This document shows, piece after piece, positions 33,529 through 41,016 of a DNA stretch of 64,000 bases. Positions within the stretch are counted from its first letter, which is position 1. Each line of letters begins with the position of its first letter. The notes beneath the pieces were generated by a model that searched no databases, was not told the DNA's origin, and worked only from the letters and a program-made list of their open reading frames with translations. The DNA comes from Bacteroidota bacterium (lineage in GTDB: Bacteria; Bacteroidota; Bacteroidia; Chitinophagales; Saprospiraceae). Made by a program: the position numbers and the translations under genes. The stretch spans positions 62,001 through 126,000 of the forward strand of contig JAIUPL010000001.1 of NCBI GenBank assembly GCA_020160935.1, written 5' to 3'.

Positions 33529-34374
33529 CTAATAATACACCATTTCATAGAAATAAATCCTACCTGTATTCGCCACCATATCATACACGTATTGCTTGAC
33601 GACATTGCCCATTGCATCCTTAAATGACACCGTTTTTAGCCATTCCATGATATTGCCAGCGGCGTCAAAAAACTGCATTTGCTCTGTATCAGGCTCAATT
33701 TGTGTGAATACTGTCCTGGAAATCAGGTTACCCTTATCGTCTATCGATCGAACTGCCTGGCGGCGGCCCTGTGCATCGAAATCCTGAAAAAACGTATTTA
33801 TTTCCCCACCAAAAGCGTGGTTTTCGCCCATGATGAGGTTGGAGTTGTTGTCGTAGTGCAATTGTGTTGATCGAATGACTTGATCTGCGCTGTTCAGGTA
33901 TTCTATTTCAACGACTCGGCCTGCTTCATCCAGCCTGTACACCTTTTTCGAGTAGGATTTTTTGATGATATCTGTTGGGCCTAACGTAGTTTTTTCTACA
34001 ATGATGTGCTGCTCCGGAAGGTAAAAAAATGAATCCTGCTGGATGATGTCTGTACCTGTTTGTTTTTTGGAAATTGTACGGATTCTGCCGTCGTCGCCAT
34101 GCACATAGGTCGTCTCGGCTTTTCCGCGCTCATGGAAATAAGTTGTATGAAGGAGCAAACCGTCTTCACTATACAATTTAACCGATTGGATGCTGCCTTT
34201 TTGAAGGAAAATGGTATCCAGCCTGCTACTCTGTGTTTCTATGGCGTATATGGTCACGCATTTTACGTTGCCATAAAGTCCTTCTTTTTGGGCCGAGTAT
34301 GTAAAAAGAGGGCTTTGGGTGTAGCAGTGCGTTACAAGTAGAGAGAGGGTTAGTATAGGGATGTATGGGAACAT
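33529..34374 (-). CDS. Hypothetical exported protein with YD-like repeats
   Basis: A 281-residue protein with a signal peptide (MFPYIPILTLSLLVTHCYTQ). The rest has short recurring segments of the YD/RHS kind (LDEAGRVVEIEYLNSADQVI; FDAQGRRQAVRSIDDKGNLI; FDAAGNIMEWLKTV), so a small RHS-like beta structure is likely. I recognise no family or function. The start at 34374 was chosen for the signal; the longer frame reads through the tRNA terminator. Confidence 0.7.
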   Translation of the reverse strand: MFPYIPILTLSLLVTHCYTQSPLFTYSAQKEGLYGNVKCVTIYAIETQSSRLDTIFLQKGSIQSVKLYSEDGLLLHTTYFHERGKAETTYVHGDDGRIRTISKKQTGTDIIQQDSFFYLPEQHIIVEKTTLGPTDIIKKSYSKKVYRLDEAGRVVEIEYLNSADQVIRSTQLHYDNNSNLIMGENHAFGGEINTFFQDFDAQGRRQAVRSIDDKGNLISRTVFTQIEPDTEQMQFFDAAGNIMEWLKTVSFKDAMGNVVKQYVYDMVANTGRIYFYEMVYY

Positions 34375-34440
34375 AGTTGTAACAAAAATAAATACGAATC
34401 CTCTTACGTCCAAATGGCGCCTAATACACTCGAAAACGCA

Positions 34441-34476
34441 AAAAGCGCTGACGATCTTTCGATCATCAGCGCTTTT
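34441..34476 (-). terminator. Terminator of tRNA-Phe
   Basis: A hairpin with 16-bp arms starting AAAAGCGCTGACGATC, one mismatch and a 4-nt loop, with T-rich ends on both strands. It lies 10 bp past the tRNA 3' end. Confidence 0.8.
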
Positions 34477-34486
34477 TTGTGTTTTG

Positions 34487-34559
34487 TGGTACCTCCAGGA
34501 ATCGAACCAGGGACACATGGATTTTCAGTCCATTGCTCTACCATCTGAGCTAAGGCACC
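34487..34559 (-). tRNA. tRNA-Phe (anticodon GAA)
   Basis: On the minus strand a full cloverleaf of 73 nt can be folded. The acceptor stem is GGTGCCT/AGGTACC (one G-T pair), the D arm contains GCTCAGATGGTAGAGC, the anticodon loop is CTGAAAA in the stem TGGA/TCCA (anticodon GAA, Phe), and the T arm contains GGTTCGATTCC. The discriminator base is A and the CCA end is not encoded. A promoter box lies at 34581-34588 and a terminator follows. Confidence 0.95.
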
Positions 34560-34580
34560 TGCCTGCTTGTTAAAGCGGGG

Positions 34581-34588
34581 CAAAGATA
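34581..34588 (-). promoter_or_regulatory. Promoter -7 box (TATCTTTG) of tRNA-Phe
   Basis: Minus-strand TATCTTTG matches TAnnTTTG, 22 bp upstream of the tRNA 5' end. Confidence 0.6.
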
Positions 34589-34689
34589 AGGTCATCTGTA
34601 GCAGAATGAAAAGCGTGGACTGCATTTTTTTTGAAAAACTTGAAAAATAGCGTTCGAACCGGCACCTTTGGCTTTGAAAACCACTGTAT

Positions 34690-35514
34690 ATGTTTGCCAA
34701 TCTCGTTGCCACGCCTTTTGTAGCCCTTTCGCTGGTGTTTTTGTACATGGCCTGGGAGGTCGATTCCGATTATGCCATCTGGATACTGCCCTTTGTACTG
34801 CTGAGCGCGGCGGTGTACATTTTCAGCCCCCAGATCAACTGGTGGTGGTACAGCCGGCATCCGAAAGACCTGTCGGCCGGACTGCGGGCCATGATGGAGC
34901 GCTCGGGCGGACTGTACAGTCGACTGAGCGCGGCGGAAAAACTGCGTTTCCGGCAGCGCGTGGTGCTGTTTACCATGGGCGCCGACTGGGAGCCTATGGG
35001 CTGGCCCGATGAAGAAATTCCGCCCGATGTGCAAACGGCGATTGCGGCGCAGGCTGTGTCGCTCACGTTTGGGCGGCAGCAGTTTCTGTTCGATAAATTT
35101 GAAAAAGTGATTGTGTATCCGGCGCCCTTTTCCACGCCGGAATATCCATTCGACCATGCTTCCGAACTGTTTGCGGCCGACGGCTGCCTCCTGTTTTCGG
35201 CGCGGCAGGTGATGGAGGCATTTATGAATCCTGCGGCCTGGTACAATGTGGCGCTGCACGAATACGCCCGGGTTTTTCACCTCACTTACCCCGACGAGCC
35301 CTGGCCGGCGCTCACGCAGGAAAATATCTGGGAACAACTCGAAGCCGTCAGCGGCATGCCCCGCGGCCATGTGGAATCGGTGATCGGGCTGGCCGGCGTG
35401 GATCCGTTGCCGGTGGCCGTGCACCATTATTTTGTGTTTCAGAAGGCTTTTCAGGAAATACTGCCAGAAGAAACATTAATTTTTGACAAAATATTTTCAA
35501 GTCCTGAGTCGTAA
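34690..35514 (+). CDS. MtfA-like zinc-peptidase family protein with an altered active site
   Basis: A 274-residue protein of the MtfA (Mlc titration factor A) type: an N-terminal membrane stretch (FVALSLVFLYMAWEV and ILPFVLLSAAVYIFS), then the MtfA-like domain with LSAAEKLRFRQRVVLF, QTAIAAQAVSLTFG and EKVIVYP. The family zinc motif HExxH reads ALHEYARVFHL here, so the second histidine is arginine. The region that normally supplies the glutamate ligand (AVATEYFF-like) reads PVAVHHYFVF. A peptidase is therefore doubtful. The last codons (SSPES) and the TAA lie inside the repeat element at 35500. Confidence 0.82.
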   Translation: MFANLVATPFVALSLVFLYMAWEVDSDYAIWILPFVLLSAAVYIFSPQINWWWYSRHPKDLSAGLRAMMERSGGLYSRLSAAEKLRFRQRVVLFTMGADWEPMGWPDEEIPPDVQTAIAAQAVSLTFGRQQFLFDKFEKVIVYPAPFSTPEYPFDHASELFAADGCLLFSARQVMEAFMNPAAWYNVALHEYARVFHLTYPDEPWPALTQENIWEQLEAVSGMPRGHVESVIGLAGVDPLPVAVHHYFVFQKAFQEILPEETLIFDKIFSSPES

Positions 35515-35640
35515 GTCCTGAGTCCTAAGTCTGTAGAGTACACCTATGTATCATTGGTGTCATCAATAATGAATGCCAAAAGTAGATAGGTGTACTCTAC
35601 AGACTTAGGACTCGGGACTTACGACTCAGGACTTACGACT
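35500..35640. repeat. Long inverted repeat element 3 (AGTCCTG words)
   Basis: Left arm 35500-35547, right arm 35586-35640; over the 48 bp they share there is a single difference, and the right arm has one more 7-nt word. Words are AGTCCTG, AGTCGTA and AGTCCTA, followed by the core TCTGTAGAGTACACCTAT. The 38-nt loop holds remnants (ATTGGTGTC, GAATGCCAAAAG) of the loop seen in elements 4-6. It overlaps the end of the MtfA-like gene. Confidence 0.9.
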
Positions 35641-35651
35641 GCCCAAAGGGC

Positions 35652-36278
35652 CTACTTTCTTCCAAAATCCGCCGGTATCTCTCCCCAATCCTCCGTTTCC
35701 CATTTCAAAATCGGATTGGTGATTTTGTTAACGGCCAGCCATTTTTCGGCGCGGTCGATGAGTTCGAAAATTTTGTCGTTGCGGCCCGTGTGTTCCAGTT
35801 TGGTATTGCAATGCCCTTTTTTGACCCAGCCTTGCGCGGTTTTGGAGTCCGAGTAAATGGGCATGTGCGGTTTACCCTGTTGTTTGAGCATGGCGAGGGC
35901 GTGTACGATGGCGAGAAATTCGCCGATGTTGTTGGTGCCTTCTTCCAGCGGGCCGACGTGAAACAGGCGCTGCCCGCTGGCCGTCCACACGCCCTGGTAT
36001 TCCATGTCGCCGGGGTTGCCGCTGCAGGCAGCGTCGACGGCGATACTTTCGCGGATGATGGCCGAGCGCGGCACCTTGCCCACCGGTTTGGCGGGTTCGG
36101 TCTTTTTGGTAAATTTCCAGTAGTTGCTTTTCAGCGCGGCATCGGCTTCGGCACGGGTGTCGAAACTTTTGTATTTGGCGCCAGCAAAGCCATCTACCTG
36201 CTTTTTACAGGCATCCCAGGAGGCGTACACGCCGGGTTGGTGGCCTTCCCAGACCACGTAAAATTTTTGTTTGGCCAT
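35652..36278 (-). CDS. Ribonuclease H with N-terminal viroplasmin domain
   Basis: A 208-residue protein: a small N-terminal caulimovirus viroplasmin (hybrid-binding) domain (KFYVVWEGHQPGVYASWDAC to KSFDTRAEADAAL, residues 5-49), a linker, and an RNase H domain with the acidic residues D82 (AVDAACSGNPG), E120 (NNIGEFLAIVHAL) and D144 (IYSDSKTAQGW). It cleaves RNA in RNA-DNA hybrids. The start at 36278 overlaps the upstream stop (TAATG), which implies translational coupling to the barrel gene. Confidence 0.92.
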   Translation of the reverse strand: MAKQKFYVVWEGHQPGVYASWDACKKQVDGFAGAKYKSFDTRAEADAALKSNYWKFTKKTEPAKPVGKVPRSAIIRESIAVDAACSGNPGDMEYQGVWTASGQRLFHVGPLEEGTNNIGEFLAIVHALAMLKQQGKPHMPIYSDSKTAQGWVKKGHCNTKLEHTGRNDKIFELIDRAEKWLAVNKITNPILKWETEDWGEIPADFGRK

Positions 36279-37417
36279 TACAATTTCAGCAGGTTCACAC
36301 TGTAGTAGGCCGTAGCGCCCAGGAAACCGATGCGGCCGTTGCACAGCGATGGCGTGGGGCAGTTGCGGTCGTACAGGTTGTCGATGTTCGACAGGCCGAG
36401 GTTGGCACGGATGCCGAGGATGCCGCCGATGTCTTTTTTCCCGAAATTGAGTTTGTATTGCAGGCCGCTGGTGAGGCCGATGTCGGTCTTTTTAAAATCG
36501 TTGTTGGTGTCGAACAATTGGTCGTTGCCGGCAGGAGCCACGAGGCCTTTGGCGCGGTTGCCCACCAGCACACCGAGGTAAGGGCCTGCCATAATGGAGA
36601 GGCGGCCGTCGCGGCGGAAGGTGATTTCGGGCACTACGGCCAGCGTGAGCCAGATGCTGTTGTAGGTCACGTCGCGTTCGTACAGTGTATCGGCCACGAA
36701 CTTGGAAGTGGCCGTGGCGTAACGGCCCAAAAGGCCCAGTTCACCGTTGATGGTGATAAATCCGCCGCGGCCTTTGAAAGATACCTGCGTTCCGATGTCC
36801 CAGCCGGGTTTACCGCCGAAGACGGGTTTATCGGCTTCGCTGACGGCGCGGAAATACCCTGTTTTGCGGATGGTGTTGTAGTTGACGCCCAGTTTCAGAC
36901 GGAACTCCACGGCGCCGGGCGTGAATTCTCGCTCAAACACATATTCCTGTGTCACAGTGCGGCCGTTGCGTTTGCCTTCGGTGTACACCTGCATTTCGCG
37001 TTTGCCGAGCAGGCGGTAGCGTATTTTCTGCGGGTCGTCGTGCGTCGGATTTTCAAACAAATAACCGTCGTAGTCGGCGGTGGTCATGCGAAACGGCACG
37101 GGTTTGTTCTGGTTTTGTCCGCGTACTACGGCGTAGTAGGTAATAGTGGTATCGCGAAGTTCGAGGCGCAGGGTTTCCAGGGTCACGGTATCGCCGTTTT
37201 CCGGTTTGATGCGCATACCGCGGCCTACGTAGGTGCTGTCATCCAGGATTTCCCAGGCTTCCAGGCGATCGCCGCGGTCGGTCGGCATAAACCAGGTACC
37301 ATCGAGGTCGCGCAATTCACGGAAAATTCCGCGTACTTCATCGGCAAAAATCTGGGAGAAAGCCTGAACAGGCAGGAGCAAAAGCAGGAAGGCAGAGAGC
37401 CGCAAGGCGTATTTCAT
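36278..37417 (-). CDS. Exported protein with outer-membrane barrel C-terminus
   Basis: A 379-residue protein with a signal peptide (MKYALRLSAFLLLLLPVQAF). The first part after it (about residues 25-160) looks like a lipocalin-type domain (ELRDLDGTWFMPTDRGDRLE; EAWEILDDSTYVGRG), and the second half is a beta-barrel (FRLKLGVNYNTIRKTGYF; FITINGELGLLGRYATA; LSIMAGPYLGVLVGN) with a C-terminal strand (AYYSVNLLKL). The function is unknown. Its stop overlaps the RNase H start. The upstream gap is filled by the inverted repeat at 37471. Confidence 0.78.
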   Translation of the reverse strand: MKYALRLSAFLLLLLPVQAFSQIFADEVRGIFRELRDLDGTWFMPTDRGDRLEAWEILDDSTYVGRGMRIKPENGDTVTLETLRLELRDTTITYYAVVRGQNQNKPVPFRMTTADYDGYLFENPTHDDPQKIRYRLLGKREMQVYTEGKRNGRTVTQEYVFEREFTPGAVEFRLKLGVNYNTIRKTGYFRAVSEADKPVFGGKPGWDIGTQVSFKGRGGFITINGELGLLGRYATATSKFVADTLYERDVTYNSIWLTLAVVPEITFRRDGRLSIMAGPYLGVLVGNRAKGLVAPAGNDQLFDTNNDFKKTDIGLTSGLQYKLNFGKKDIGGILGIRANLGLSNIDNLYDRNCPTPSLCNGRIGFLGATAYYSVNLLKL

Positions 37418-37470
37418 GTGCAGTATTTTTCCGGCAAAAAAACGAAGAAAGGATGATTTTTGGGGTGGGG

Positions 37471-37830
37471 ATTTTTTGGGGGATATTGGGTTCGGCTTCG
37501 CCTCACCCATATGGGGGGAAAAGGATAGGGCGGATGACGCGGATAGAGCGGATTTTTTGTGGCCTGACGGCCACTTTTGATTTTTTGATTTTGATTTGAT
37601 TTTTCACCTTCGACGGCAATATCTCCCATCATTTTTTGGGAAGGTGTAAACAAATAATTTGTCAGAGATACCCTCCCATTTTTTGTTTAAACCCATAAAA
37701 ATCAAAAAAAGTGGCCGTCAGGCCACAAAAATCCGCATTATCCGCGTCATCCGCCCTATCCTTTTCCCAAAATATGGGTGAGGCGAAGCCGAACCCAATA
37801 TCCTTCAAACCCAATATCCCCAAAAAAAAT
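37471..37830. repeat. Long inverted repeat element 10 (GCGGATGACGCGGAT words)
   Basis: A very long imperfect inverted repeat. The left arm (about 37471-37592) contains GATATTGGGTTCGGCTTCGC, the CTCACCCATAT segment, AAAAGGATAGGGCGGATGAC and GTGGCCTGACGGCCAC. The right arm (about 37690-37830) has the reverse complement of each, in reverse order, plus a duplicated CCAATATCC. The roughly 100-nt centre has smaller hairpins (CACCTT/AAGGTG). Together they occupy nearly all of the 414-bp gap 37418-37831. I see no gene in it. Confidence 0.85.
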
Positions 37831-37831
37831 C

Positions 37832-39640
37832 TCACTGCATTTTATCCCCTCGCAGCGCCCGATACCGTTTCCGGGCATCCACGGCGTACACGCTCCCGGA
37901 ATAATCGATAAACACCTTTTCGTACAGTGTTTGCGCTTTTTCCAGGTCGCTTAGTCGGGTTTCATACAATTGAGCCATGGCAAACAGGGCGTTATCGGCC
38001 CGAATTTCCTGCGGGTATTTGTCCACAATTTCCTGATAGAGGGTGGCCGCCTTCACGTAGTCGCGCTTTTTCTCATAAATCTGCGCTTCGAGGTACAGGA
38101 TATCATCCTGGAGGGAGTGCTCGGGGAAATCGCGGCGCAGGGTATCGAGTTTGGCGAATGCCTCGTCGAAACGGTTCTGGAACACCATCATTTCGGCGCC
38201 CGAATACAGGGAAATAGCCGCCGAGGTGGTATCCAGATTGAGGTTGTCCATGATAAACACCGAGAGGTCGAGCGCGTCGTTAGCGATGAGTTTGGACGTA
38301 GAGGCTTTCAGCACGTCGAATTGCGCCTGCGCCCACTGGAAATCGCCGTTGAAATAGGAGAGTCGTGCATTTTTGAAACGCGCTTCCTGCCCGATCTGTT
38401 CTTCCTTGAAATCCTTGTCGACCTGGCTGTACAGGAGCGTACTTTCCCAGATGTCGCCGCTCATCAGGTAAAAATCGGCGAGGTTGATTTTGGTGCGGGC
38501 GAGGGTGTACCGTTCGAGCCCGGGCATCACTTTCAGTTCCTCGAGCAGCGCGATGGCTTTCGGCAGGTTGTTCACGTAATAAGCCTCCAGATCGGCCAAC
38601 TGAATGATGATCGAAGAAGTTTGGCGGCTTTTGCCGTATTGCGTGAGGAAACCTTCGTATTCCGATTCCAGGATTTGCAAGTCGGTCGGCGTGTAGGCAA
38701 AACCTTCCGTGATTTTCCGGCGGCGGCATTCCATGGCGGCCTGTTTGGAATCGAAGAAGAAAGGATTCATGGGGCCTTTTTCCGTTACGATGTAGTCGTA
38801 GGCAGAAATGGCCACGTCGAAATCGCGGGCGTCGGCGGCTTCTTCAGCCAGTTTGAAGAGTCGCTGACCGTTTTCGCCGAGCCGCTGATCGAGGGCTTTG
38901 TACTGGCGGAAAGCGCTTTTGTAATCCTTGCGCTGCACGAATGACCAGGCCAGCAGTTCGACAAAATCGGGGTTTTCCTGCTGCTGAATTTTCTCGTACA
39001 ATTGGGTTTGCAGTTCCGTATAGTCTGAAGGACTCAGAAAACGGGCCATACGCGTTTGCACGGCGGCCAGTTTGCCGGGGTCGGCAGCCAGGGCGTTGAG
39101 GTAGCAAGCGATCATTTTATTGGATTCGCCCTTGCGCTGGTAGAGGTCGCCGAGGTTGTAGGCAAATCGATTGGGGTCTTTCATGAGCACAGCGCCCCGC
39201 TCGAATGTTTGCACTGCCAGGTCGAACTTGGAATTGTTGATGAATGTTTGCGCCAGCCGCGTCACCGCCGCATAGTCGCCCGACATTTTACTGATGGCCT
39301 TTTCGTATTGGAGTTTGGCCTCTTCCGGTTTTTCCTGCCGCTCGTAAAAATTGCCATAGGTAACGTACAACATGACGTTATCCGGGCTCTTTTTCAGGCG
39401 TTTTTTCAGCACTTTTTCCCCTTCCTCGTATTTTTCGAGGTTGAGCAGGCTTTCCATGTAGCGGTTGAAAAAGTATTCATTGTCCTCCTCCTGATCGGAC
39501 AATTGCCCGTACAGGGTTGCGGCTTTTTCATATTCACCATCCATAAAATACTGATTGGCCAGGTTGGGATCCTGGGCCATGGCTCCTGTAGCGCAGAGGG
39601 TGGAGAGGAGCAAGGTGCAAAACAAAACGCGAAATCTCAT
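37832..39640 (-). CDS. TPR-repeat protein
   Basis: A 602-residue exported protein. Signal peptide MRFRVLFCTLLLSTLCATGA (cleaved near MAQ). It then consists of tetratricopeptide repeats, e.g. ANQYFMDGEYEKAATLYGQL, YGNFYERQEKPEEAKLQYEK, SKFDLAVQTFERG, and near the C-terminus YVKAATLYQEIVDKYPQEI and SDLEKAQTLYEKVFIDYSG. It probably serves as a periplasmic scaffold; the partner is unknown. The start at 39640 excludes a longer frame that reads repeat sequence as MGIQVYSTDSGLRT. Confidence 0.85.
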   Translation of the reverse strand: MRFRVLFCTLLLSTLCATGAMAQDPNLANQYFMDGEYEKAATLYGQLSDQEEDNEYFFNRYMESLLNLEKYEEGEKVLKKRLKKSPDNVMLYVTYGNFYERQEKPEEAKLQYEKAISKMSGDYAAVTRLAQTFINNSKFDLAVQTFERGAVLMKDPNRFAYNLGDLYQRKGESNKMIACYLNALAADPGKLAAVQTRMARFLSPSDYTELQTQLYEKIQQQENPDFVELLAWSFVQRKDYKSAFRQYKALDQRLGENGQRLFKLAEEAADARDFDVAISAYDYIVTEKGPMNPFFFDSKQAAMECRRRKITEGFAYTPTDLQILESEYEGFLTQYGKSRQTSSIIIQLADLEAYYVNNLPKAIALLEELKVMPGLERYTLARTKINLADFYLMSGDIWESTLLYSQVDKDFKEEQIGQEARFKNARLSYFNGDFQWAQAQFDVLKASTSKLIANDALDLSVFIMDNLNLDTTSAAISLYSGAEMMVFQNRFDEAFAKLDTLRRDFPEHSLQDDILYLEAQIYEKKRDYVKAATLYQEIVDKYPQEIRADNALFAMAQLYETRLSDLEKAQTLYEKVFIDYSGSVYAVDARKRYRALRGDKMQ

Positions 39641-39655
39641 GAATAACAAAGTTGG

Positions 39656-39796
39656 AGTCCTGAGTCGTAAGTCCTGAGTCCTGAGTCCTGAGTCTGTAGA
39701 GTACACCTGAATACCCATGGCGTTCCTATTTGATAAAGTAGTTGGTATTCAGGTGTACTCTACAGACTCAGGACTCAGGACTTACGACTCAGGACT
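39656..39796. repeat. Long inverted repeat element 4 (AGTCCTG words)
   Basis: Left arm 39656-39715, right arm 39744-39796. They agree perfectly except that the left arm has one extra 7-nt word. Core TCTGTAGAGTACACCTGAAT. The loop starts CCATGGCGTTCC, similar to elements 5 and 6. It fills the gap between the WG-repeat stop and the TPR start. Confidence 0.92.
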
Positions 39797-39798
39797 TA

Positions 39799-40821
39799 TT
39801 AGGTTTCTTTCCAAACAATTCCCCCAAACCGATCAATATACTGCCATTTTCCTTCCGACACAACGCGTGCCAAACCATTGGAAAACGGCCACACTTCTTC
39901 GAACAGTGCAGGAATAACGATTTTTCCTTCCGTATCGATATATCCCCAGCGGCCATTGACGCGTACTTGCGCCAGTCCTTCGGAGAAAACACCGGCATCT
40001 TCAAACTTGGGCATGATGACCAGTTTGCCCGATTTGTCGATATAACCGTAAGCGCCATTGATCTCTACCAGGGCCAATCCTTCTCCGTAGTCTCCCGCCA
40101 AGTCGAACATGGGTTCAACGGCAATGTCGCCCTGCTGGTTCACAAAACCATATTTACCGTCGCGGTATGCGAGTGCCATTCCGTCGAAAAACTCGCCGTG
40201 GGCATGGCCCTTCACAAAAGAAAACTGTGGTGCAATTTTTTCCCGGCCACTGCGGTCGGCAAGGCCCCAGCGCTCGCCGCGAATCACGACGGCCACGTCG
40301 CCCTGAAATGGAAAGGCGCGGTCCCATTGCGGAGCAATCGCGAAAACGCCCGATTTATCTACAAATCCCCATTGTCCGTCGGTACATGCCGGCGCCAGTC
40401 CGTGTTGGAAACTACCTGTTTCGGAAAAAACGGGTCGAATGGCAAACTTCCCATCGGTTTGGATAAATCCTGCATGCCCGTCTACGGCCACCGCCGCCAG
40501 GCCTTCCGAAAAATCGTGGGCGATATCGTAAAACGGCCGGATCACTTCATCGCCCTGTTGGTTGATATATCCCCAGCGGCGCACCACCTGCACGCGGGCC
40601 AGTCCCTGTTCGAAAGGGCCGATGTAGCGGTAAAATTTTTTCAGCAGCAAACGCCCCAGGGTATCCGCGGGCACCCATTGTCCGTTGAGTTGCACCGGCA
40701 CAAAACCATTGTGGAATGCGCCTGCATCCAGGTATTGCGGTGCAATAACAACTTCTCCCCGGCTGTCCATGAAGCCGAAGTAGCCATTTTCACGAATTTT
40801 GAAAAGGGATGGGTGGCGCAT
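39799..40821 (-). CDS. WG-repeat protein
   Basis: A 340-residue protein of about seven to eight WG repeats (GYFGFMDSRGEVVIAPQY, RWGYINQQGDEVIRPFY, QWGFVDKSGVFAIAPQW, KYGFVNQQGDIAVEPMF, AYGYIDKSGKLVIMPKF, RWGYIDTEGKIVIPALF and others). Such repeats fold into beta-sheet scaffolds of unknown role. There is no signal peptide, so it seems cytoplasmic. A TACTTTTG box ends only 6 bp before the ATG, so the mRNA may be leaderless. Confidence 0.88.
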   Translation of the reverse strand: MRHPSLFKIRENGYFGFMDSRGEVVIAPQYLDAGAFHNGFVPVQLNGQWVPADTLGRLLLKKFYRYIGPFEQGLARVQVVRRWGYINQQGDEVIRPFYDIAHDFSEGLAAVAVDGHAGFIQTDGKFAIRPVFSETGSFQHGLAPACTDGQWGFVDKSGVFAIAPQWDRAFPFQGDVAVVIRGERWGLADRSGREKIAPQFSFVKGHAHGEFFDGMALAYRDGKYGFVNQQGDIAVEPMFDLAGDYGEGLALVEINGAYGYIDKSGKLVIMPKFEDAGVFSEGLAQVRVNGRWGYIDTEGKIVIPALFEEVWPFSNGLARVVSEGKWQYIDRFGGIVWKET

Positions 40822-40826
40822 GCGCG

Positions 40827-40834
40827 CAAAAGTA
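40827..40834 (-). promoter_or_regulatory. Promoter -7 box (TACTTTTG) of the WG-repeat gene
   Basis: Minus-strand TACTTTTG matches TAnnTTTG and ends 6 bp from the ATG at 40819-40821, placing the transcription start on or next to the start codon. Confidence 0.5.
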
Positions 40835-40841
40835 GTAATTA

Positions 40842-41014
40842 AAGTCCTGAGTCGTACTAAAGTCCTGAGTCGTAAGTCCTGAGTCCTGAGTCCGTAGAGT
40901 ACACCTGATTACCTTTGGCTTTTACTAATGACTAAAGCCAAAGGTAATCAGGTGTACTCTACGGACTCAGGACTCAGGACTTACGACTCAGGACTTTAGT
41001 ACGACTCAGGACTT
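40842..41014. repeat. Long inverted repeat element 5 (81-bp perfect arms)
   Basis: Left arm 40842-40922 and right arm 40934-41014 are exact reverse complements over 81 bp with an 11-nt loop. The arm reads inward as AGTCCTG/AGTCGTA words, then the core GTCCGTAGAGTACACC, then TGATTACCTTTGGCTTT. It fills the gap between the thiolase stop and the WG-repeat promoter. Confidence 0.95.
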
Positions 41015-41016
41015 CT

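Noticed and set aside
37418-37831. Origin of replication or phage attachment site in the 414-bp spacer
   Set aside because: No DnaA boxes, no iterons and no integrase nearby; the stretch is explained as one long inverted repeat.
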